Below, one piece after another: positions 57,535 through 64,000 of a stretch of DNA of 64,000 nucleotides. The position numbers and the translations under genes are program-made. How positions within the stretch are numbered: position 1 is the first letter of the stretch; every line of letters begins with the position of its first letter. Origin of the DNA: Glaciozyma antarctica PI12 (taxonomy: Eukaryota; Basidiomycota; Microbotryomycetes; Kriegeriales; Camptobasidiaceae). The notes below the pieces were generated by a model. It saw only the letters and a list, made by a program, of their open reading frames with translations, did no database searches and was not told the origin of the DNA. The stretch spans positions 606,669 to 670,668 of the forward strand of contig KZ627156.1 in the NCBI GenBank assembly GCA_002917775.1. Reading direction: 5' to 3'.

Positions 57535-58506
57535 TCTTTCGCACTTGGAACGGACGCGCAATTGCAGCCATATAATCGACGCTCTGCTTGCTTCGCGCGC
57601 GCCATTAGAGACTTCTCGTCGAAATGTATCTGCTCTGCTTGCTTCGCTCGTGACATGTCAAGTACTCTCAGACTTCCACTGCTCCCCCAGCTCAAAGTCT
57701 GCGATCAGAATCATTTCCCGTTCGTCTCTCGCTCGTCGCGCACCTTCATTCTACAAATTCATCCCAATCATTCACTAAATCTCCCCTCCCCACCACCAGC
57801 CCAAACCGTACCTCCCGCTCCTCGCACCACCGCTCCACCTCTCTCCAACATTTTAAGCTCCACCGTCTGCCGCCTGACAATCCTCAGCTCCTTCAGCGCC
57901 GCCAGACTCGTCGGGATCCCATTCCGCACGAGTACTGCAGCGAGGAGGCTTGCAAGGGATTTGAGCGGTCGTTCCGCACGATGAGAGAGGAATGCGGGAA
58001 GCAACTTTTTTTGGGGGACCCCTTTCCTTTCCTCTTCGCGAGAGACTCCTGAGCCAAGCCGTGAGTAGATTATGAAGGCTTGCTGGAGCGAAGTCAGCCG
58101 ATTCTCGAGTACCGCTCTTCGCAGACGAACCTGGCAACACTTTGTCCCTTGTCCTCGCCACTTCGCTCGCTTCCACGCTTCTCCTCGATTCTTCTCGCAA
58201 GTCCCAGAGATATTTTATTTGCCCTCCTACCTCCGGAGTCCTTCAAGAAACGTACGCTCCCGAGGGGGGGGGGGGGGGGGGGGTCCGGCACCAGCGAGTT
58301 CAGACGCTTTGCGCCCTCTTCCACCCAAACCCAGCTCGAGAGTAGTTCCCTAAACTGCCTCACTCAGATTCTACTACAGTTCTAATCCCTCACGACGACG
58401 AGGAGCGAAGTAGTGCAGCTCTAACAATCCTTGCACGAACGCTGGTACATATTTCTCGTGATGCGAAGCCTTACTGATAGTCTATAAACCCTTGAACCCG
58501 TTCCCC
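57535..58506. other. Long convergent intergenic region
   Basis: 972 bp between the SDR and the permease, no convincing gene. Contains a 16-bp perfect direct repeat GCTCTGCTTGCTTCGC at 57581-57596 and 57632-57647 (51 bp apart) and the G20 tract listed separately. Frames of 90-140 codons are unsupported. Confidence 0.55.
58264..58283. repeat. G20 homopolymer
   Basis: Twenty consecutive G in a 3'-flanking region. Such a tract can form a G-quadruplex and commonly has unreliable length in assemblies. Confidence 0.9.
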
Positions 58507-61007
58507 TCAGTGCCCCTTATGATCCTCCTCAACCGATTGAGGCCTGTCCTCGATGTCGTCGTCTTCGTGCTCGACGGGAGAAGCCTCCGGGTCAGCGGGG
58601 AGGAACCCGTTGAGCAGCGAGGCTGTAAGACCGCCGATGAGGAAGGGGGTGTCGATAATAATGAGGACTGTATAGCGAGGTTAGGAAGGAAGAGGTGGAG
58701 AGAATATAAAGACGCACGAGAGTTGAGGAAGCCCTCGAGCGCTTTGTTGGGGCCGGCGTAGGTGAAGATGTGTTCGCTCCACGACGGAACGAGCAAATTG
58801 CCGAAGCCCAAAGAGAACGCCGCAGCGAGAATCACGCGATCTCTGCGAGTGAACTGGTTGAGACTGATGACCTTCAGGCCCGAGATTGCGACCGAGGCGA
58901 AGAGAAAAGTTGTGACTCCCCCGCTACGTTTCCCGACAGAGTCAGCAAAGCAGGCGTGAGTGGAGAGTACATAGGTGCTCACAGCACAGAGGCGGGGATA
59001 GCAAGGAAGACTCCTGAAAGTTTGGCGAGGATACCGAACAGAACCCTGTCAGGGAGAAGGGGTCAGAGAACAACGACAACGCTGATGTGAGGGAGGCGAC
59101 GAACAGAAAGAACGCGCAGAAGTAGCCCGAGATTCTGTTCGCGCAACGGGTTATGGAGATTACCCCGTTGTTCTGCGCGAAGATGGAGACGGGGGGACTG
59201 TGAAGAGGTGCGGGTCAGCTTTCACATTCCTTCCCTCCGCTGTCGACCACTCACTTCATCATCAACGCGGAGATAAGACAGTTAACAGCATCACCCAGCA
59301 CTCCTCCCTGGATCCTAGAGTCGAAGAGAAGTCCGTCGACAGGTTGGCGAGACGCTTCCGAGGACGCGGTCTGCGAAACTCGGTCAGCGAATTTCTAGCG
59401 ACGACGCGGGCACGTACGATGTCGCCGATGGCTTCCATGGCAAGAGCAATCTGAACCGCAATCATAGGGAGGATCGCAGGACCGTAGATCTTGAGGGGAT
59501 AGGTCCTGGAGAGGAGAGTCAGCGAGAGAGACCAAGCGAGAGGATCTGGACGTACTGCACCCAGAGGAAGGTAATGCTGGGAGCGCTCTTGATCGTGGAA
59601 GCACTGATGTATCCCAGAGGTCCCGCTACAATGCACCCTACGACGAGTCCGAGAATAACTAGAGCAGGATCGTAAAATCAGCGACGGTAAGGGTGACGAG
59701 CTCGAGGTAAGACGCACTGCTGGAAGACTTCATCGCTGGGCTACCGACGAACTCGATCAAGATAATTGTTATGAAGGAGAGGAATCCAAGGCCGATGTAG
59801 CGAGCGTCTCCCCATCTGCCAAAGAGGTTAGCGCGTCTAAGCGAGGCGACGAGGAGGAGAACTTGCTGGAGAGCGTTCGGTGCGAAGTTAGTGGGACAGC
59901 GTTGGAAGATACCCGCAGCAGGGCGAGCAAAACAAGGACCGCTCCCACCACCCCAGTTCTTGAAGCCTGACGCCGAGATCAGGCTCACACCGATTAGCAA
60001 AACCTGCGCAAGATGAGAGAGACTTAGCGGTGTAAGCCAGGTCTCGGAGAGTTAAATTTGGACGCACAACTGTCCCAGTAACGATGGGAGGGAAGATGCG
60101 TTTGAGCGCCCGAACTGGAACGAAAGCGAGCAACATTCCGAAAAGGCTGCAAAGCGCAGCGGTTCCGAGGAGGTAGCCGTAGGCCGCAGGACAGGGACCA
60201 CGAGACGAGACGCCGTCCGTGATGATTGTAGGACTGCATGAGCATTAGCTTGCGTCAAAAACGAATGTGGATAGAGGTACCCACCAAGTGCCGTCCGCGT
60301 AAAGCGCATTGAAGATCGAGGCAGCGGTAGATAGAGTGGCGAACGAGGTGCCGACGACGGTGATCAAGCCCTGGGGATATATATTAGCATTTCCAAGCGA
60401 AGGAGGAGGTGGGACTCGCCGTTCCGAGGTAATACCTGCCGCCGGTGAACGGAATGCGAAAGCGACTCATTTGAATGGCGGAGAGGAAGCCCTAGAGGAA
60501 GCTTTGAGGTCAGCCATAAGGTCATCTTCCAGCTGCGCGAGCGACTCACGCTGGCGATGAGGGATACCGCTACCATCTGGTTCTGCGTAGCACCGGAGAA
60601 TCCCAGCTGGCCGGAGAAGATGATCGGCTGTGGAAGGCGTGGTATTAGCGAAGAGTTGCAGCTCGACGATGAGAACGTGCAGGCGTAATAAGTCCTGCGA
60701 GCATCGCCAGCGAATGCTGAAACCCGCAGATAGCGGCGATGGAGATGGGGAGAGGTTGGTCGAGCGCATAGAAGGGAGACGCCTTGATCTTCTTGCCGCG
60801 CTGGAAGCAGGGGAGTTGAGGCATGCACAGGAAGCTGTAGTCGTACGACCCAAGCCATCCTTCGCGAGTGGTGAGCTTCGCCTTGACCTCGGCGAGGGAG
60901 GGAAGGTGAACGACACCAGCGTCGAGGCCGGCGTTCGCAAAGGAGTCGTCGTGGGAGGCTGGAGCAGCTGAGATCATTGTTCCGGTGGGCTGTTTGGTGA
61001 CCGCCAT
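58507..61007 (-). CDS. Xanthine/uric-acid permease of the nucleobase-ascorbate transporter family (UapA/UapC-like)
   Basis: Plasma-membrane H+ symporter for purines. Starts MAVTKQPTGTMISAAP; cytosolic N-tail with YDYSFLCMPQLPCF; TM1 motif ICGFQHSLAMLAGL (the QH motif); PIIFSGQLGFSGATQNQMV; RIPFTGGRYYLGTGLITV; FVPVRALKRIFPPIVTGTV; SASGFKNWGGGSGPC; AVQIALAMEAIGDI (ExxGD in TM8); NAT signature QNNGVISITRCANR; FGNLLVPSWSEHIFTY; acidic C-tail ending SIEEDHKGH. About thirteen introns, frame intact; about 600 aa. Uracil or xanthine specificity cannot be told apart by eye, but the NAT signature favours purines. Confidence 0.9.
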
Positions 61008-61591
61008 CAGAGGACAGCAGGAGGGGGAGTTGTAGGTAGAGTCGGAGGGAGAGGGAGAAGGGCTGAGCGCTAGCGCGATAAGAGAAAACTCACCGGCCAG
61101 TGCCGGTATCTACAAAGGTCCAGGCCAGGCAGGTGGAGAAAGCGGACTGTCCTCTGCTCGAACTATCGCGCAGCTCGCGCTGCCTCCGCGATCTCCGATT
61201 GAAAGCAGATGCCTGCAAGCCCCCCTTCGTAAGTCTCTTCACGTCTCCTGAGGAAATAGCGAGCGTGACGCCGAGGGGGGAAAGTACCGAAAGGTGGAAG
61301 GTGCGGAAGGTGTGACGCCGGGCGGTTGACGCGTCGACGTGGCTCCGTCAAGTTCGAAACGAAGAATGCTACTCTTGAAGCGAGTAAAGAGGTTGGGCGG
61401 CGAGACGGTGGGGAAGAAGGAGAAGAAGGGGCAGGGAAGGGGGGCAAATCGCGATCTCCGCGGACCCGGCTCGCCCTCGGTTCCTTCAGAGCTCTCGTCG
61501 AAGCCGAAGTAGAGCTGCAGGATTCTGAAGAATACAAACGAATCACTCTTTTGCGTGCAGTCCAGGCTTGGGAATCACCTTGCTCCCTACG
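61008..61591. other. Intergenic, permease promoter and DAL5-like 3' flank
   Basis: 584 bp, no gene recognised. A plus-strand frame of about 115 codons (61326-61673) is antisense to the DAL5-like tail and Glu/Gly-rich by composition. Nitrogen-regulated genes are expected to carry GATA-factor sites (HGATAR); GCGATAAGAGAA at 61074-61085 fits this and lies 67 bp upstream of the permease start. Its use is inference. Confidence 0.45.
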
Positions 61592-63549
61592 TCAAGCTGG
61601 CACCATCTTCCCCTCCTCCTTCCCCTTGACATCTTCGGCCGCAATAGACTCAATTTCCGATTCGCCGTCCTGAACGGTCTCTTGATACTCGCTGCTCGAG
61701 CCTAACTTGTACCAAAGGAACGCAACGAGGATCGCAGCGAGACCGAGGAGAGCGAAACACGTCCAGTTGCCCATGAGGTCTAGTGGAGAGACGGAAGTCA
61801 GCCAGGTGTCCTTTTTGTACAGGTGAGAACGAACAGTAAGGAGAGTCGGTGGCGCGAAAGAGGAAGGGAGCGACGATTCCAGCGGTGTTCGCGATTGCGA
61901 CAACTCCTCCTGTTGCGATTGCCGTAGATGTAGAACCTAGAACCGTAGCGCTACGTTAGGAAAGGAAAGGAATAACAGCAGCGTTTTTACTGCATCAAAA
62001 GAGTCAGCGAAGCAGGGGAAGAAGAGACTGGTCTCGCTCTCACCATGCGATGAGGAAGACACCCAGGTACCGTCCTCCCCAATTCCGTACGGTCGCAAGG
62101 AGTAGGTATCCAATCATGACAAGCCCAATACCACCTAGAATGTGCTTTTGGCACAAAGAGGTCAGCAATACTGCAGTTGTCGCAACCGAGGAACGCACGG
62201 CAGGTCGCTCCTTCTTTTTATCCGAATGCCACGCGTTTCCGAAAGCAAAGACGTTGGGGGGTACAGTAAGAAGCTGAGCATTCTTGCCGCTGAACCCCAG
62301 CGATGCGATGATTGTGAGAGCAAAGTCTTGAGGGGAATCGTCAGCGAAGCCACCGAGCCGACTTGCAACAACTTGACCTACATCCACTGCGAACGGGAGC
62401 GTCAGCGATGTCCAAGACAGAAAGAGAGCTCGTTACAATGCGTTAACGCTGTTCGTCATGCAGAAATAGCAGAGCGCAAAGACCCAGAACTGCCATTCCT
62501 TGAGGCAAGTGATCGCATCGGCCTTGTCAAAGTGCTTGTCTGGAGGCAGGTCAGCACTTGAGTCCAGGACGTTGGAACTTTCTGCGTGACCCGTGGAATG
62601 GAGAGAGAAAGACGCACCAGACATGCGTGGTGCTGAGGGACCCAAACGAGCGATGGCGAAGACTCGTTCCTCCTCGGTGAGAAACGAAGCGGTCTCAGGG
62701 AAATCGGGGAGGAAGAAGTAGATGAGGACTCCAACGATGAAAGAAGGGATTTCCTCGAGAATGAACTGAGCGAGTGTCGTTAGGAAAAGCAGCGAGCATG
62801 CCGACCGAACTCAAGCTCACCAGCCATTGCCAGCCGAACAGGCCACCTTTTCCCGACATCTCTCCTACTCCAGCAGCAATGAGGCCTCCGAATGCTCCAG
62901 TCACCGCGATGGATGTGCTGAAGATCGCCTGCACGGGGAGGACCAAAGCTCAGCAACCTCCCTTCAGAACGCCGGCCGCTGCGAAGGGACTCACCATCCT
63001 CTTGCCTCGCTCCGAGGGCGTGTACCAGAAGCAAAGATACATGATAACGCCGGGCTAAAAAACGATGAGCTATCAGTGCCAGAAAAAAGGAGGAGGCACG
63101 TCCGAAGGAGGGTGAGGTCGGGCTCCGAGAGAAAAAGTGAACTCACAAAGAAGCCTGCCTCTGCGATACCCAGAAAGATTCGGCAGGCGATCAAGCCTCC
63201 GTAGAAAGAGACAGCTGCCGTGCAGATTGTGACCTGTGCGCCCTTCAGCGAGCGAGCGAGCGAGCGAAGCGACGATGAGGACGTACGATGCTCCAAGAAA
63301 CCATGATGGGGGCGATCCACTTTGACGGCGTAAAGTACTTGAGAGCAAGGTTGCTGGGGAGCTCGAACAAGACGTCTGCGCACGCGAGGTCAGCCGCATT
63401 CAGGGGAGAGCGACGTACATGGAACGAAGCTGTGGGTTGCAGTGTCAGCGGTACCTGCGATAGCGCGGGGGACAGACTTGACGGGGGCTCTAGTTGATGG
63501 CGAGGTGTGCGGTCGCTTCTTCGCGCCTCTGTACCTTGTCGTCCGACAT
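61592..63549 (-). CDS. DAL5-like MFS permease (anion:cation symporter family), N-terminus unresolved
   Basis: Twelve-helix transporters of this family take up allantoate, ureidosuccinate, nicotinate and similar acids. Recognisable parts in order: FVPYVLFELPSNLALKYF, PSKWIAPIMVSWSIV, GLIACRIFLGIAEAGFFPG, YTPSERGKRMAIFSTSIA, GLFGWQWLFILEEIPSF, VGVLIYFFLPDFPETASFL, KEWQFWVFALCYFCMTNSV, ATVRNWGGRYLGVFLI, ATGGVVAIANTAGIVAPFLF, MGNWTCFALLGLAAILVAFL, ends KEEGKMVPA. About fifteen introns; an 11-base exon encodes FVPY. The usual TM1 block (FLDRSNIGNA-type) is not found between about 63430 and the neighbour's stop at 63844. MSDDK at 63549 is the likeliest start but does not splice cleanly. Confidence 0.75.
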
Positions 63550-63843
63550 CGCAGAGTCAAGCGATGAGAACTTGGCGGCAAGAACGGCTTGTCCTTCGTC
63601 GAAGCTCGCCCAGCGAGAACAGCTCCAACGCGAGGAGCCTTCAGGATCGAGGACGCGCGCACCGCTGGGTTCGGAGAGGGAAGAAGGAGCAAGAGGAGAA
63701 CGAACGGAAAGTAGAAAAGTCGCATGGACCCACGGTCCTTCTCCTCCGGACTCCGGCCCAGTTGCTCTCCTTTTCGGAAACAGCAGAGGTATCGCAATGC
63801 AACGAAACTGAGAACGAGAAATACACGCCCAGACAACAGCTCC

Positions 63844-64000
63844 TCAGACGCCGCCCATGTTCAGCGTTCCTGCGAAATCGGGTCGTTGAGCGAACGCACA
63901 CGCTCTTGCGGAGCGAACAGACGTACCCTGATTGCGTCCAGGATCCGCGAGCCTGATCACACGCACTTCGGGGCCAGTCTTGATTCCGCCTGCGAAACGG
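63844..64000 (-). CDS. C-terminal end of an unidentified gene (runs off the right edge)
   Basis: Reading from the edge: GGIKTGPEVRVIRLADPG then RNQ, an intron at about 63873-63929 (GTACGT donor, TTTCGCAG acceptor), then GTLNMGGV and a TGA at 63844-63846. The splice consensus and codon quality support a real gene. I do not recognise the family. Confidence 0.5.
   Translation of the reverse strand, partial: RFAGGIKTGPEVRVIRLADPGRNQGTSVRSARACAFAQRPDFAGTLNMGGV

Noticed and set aside
63245-63275. (GCGA)n microsatellite as a regulatory element
   Set aside because: It is inside an intron of the DAL5-like gene and only about five units long; ordinary simple repeat.

Overview
The window is nuclear DNA from a GC-rich basidiomycete yeast. 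I infer this from dense genes split by many 45-75 nt introns (GTRNGT donors, CTGAC/CTAAC branch points, YAG acceptors), two DUF6534 membrane proteins of a type typical of Basidiomycota, and codon usage like Rhodotorula/Sporidiobolales. The species name is inference only. I see no prokaryotic operons, CRISPR array, tRNA, rRNA or intact transposon.

Layout, left to right: INO80 (partial, -), RFC4 (-), ALG14 (+), a mitochondrial membrane protein (-), CAX4/DOLPP1 (+), RAD5 (-), APC2 (+), a GRE2-like reductase (+), a phenol 2-monooxygenase (-), a NOPCHAP1-like protein (-), ERF4 (+), a degenerate AIM6-like phosphodiesterase (+), a SAP-domain protein (-), an F-box/LRR protein (-), mitoribosomal mL40 (+), a small hypothetical (-), NOP6 (+), a DUF423 protein (-), FUR1 (-), an acyl-protein-thioesterase-like hydrolase (+), THG1 (+), DUF6534 copy A (+), GRC3 (+), DUF6534 copy B (-), a queuosine salvage protein (-), a serine-rich nuclear protein (+), PET127 (-), HEM13 (+), PHA2 (-), a classical SDR (+), a UapA/UapC-type purine permease (-), a DAL5-like MFS permease (-) and the 3' end of an unidentified gene (-).

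Most genes are housekeeping: chromatin and DNA-damage tolerance (INO80, RFC4, RAD5), cell cycle (APC2), N-glycan precursor synthesis (ALG14, CAX4), ribosome biogenesis (NOPCHAP1-like, NOP6, GRC3), mitochondrial expression (mL40, PET127), tRNA modification (THG1, queuosine salvage), haem (HEM13), phenylalanine (PHA2) and pyrimidine salvage (FUR1). The accessory part is a phenol hydroxylase beside a reductase, the DUF6534 pair, and two nitrogen-compound permeases at the right end. Ten divergent gene pairs share short intergenic regions (72-367 bp), so bidirectional promoters dominate.

A recurring oddity is that about ten otherwise well-conserved genes carry one apparent 1-2 nt frameshift each (or, in one case, a changed 8-bp repeat number), often at a homopolymer. 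Assembly error is the simplest explanation. It affects how every gene model here should be read, and such genes are given as full spans with the break position noted. The biologically most interesting items are the AIM6-like protein that has lost its catalytic motifs, the convergent DUF6534 paralogues around GRC3, SUMO-interaction-like motifs inside RAD5, a PHA2 without an ACT domain, the duplicated motif in the mitochondrial protein, and an 8-bp repeat in the SAP gene whose copy number sets the reading frame.
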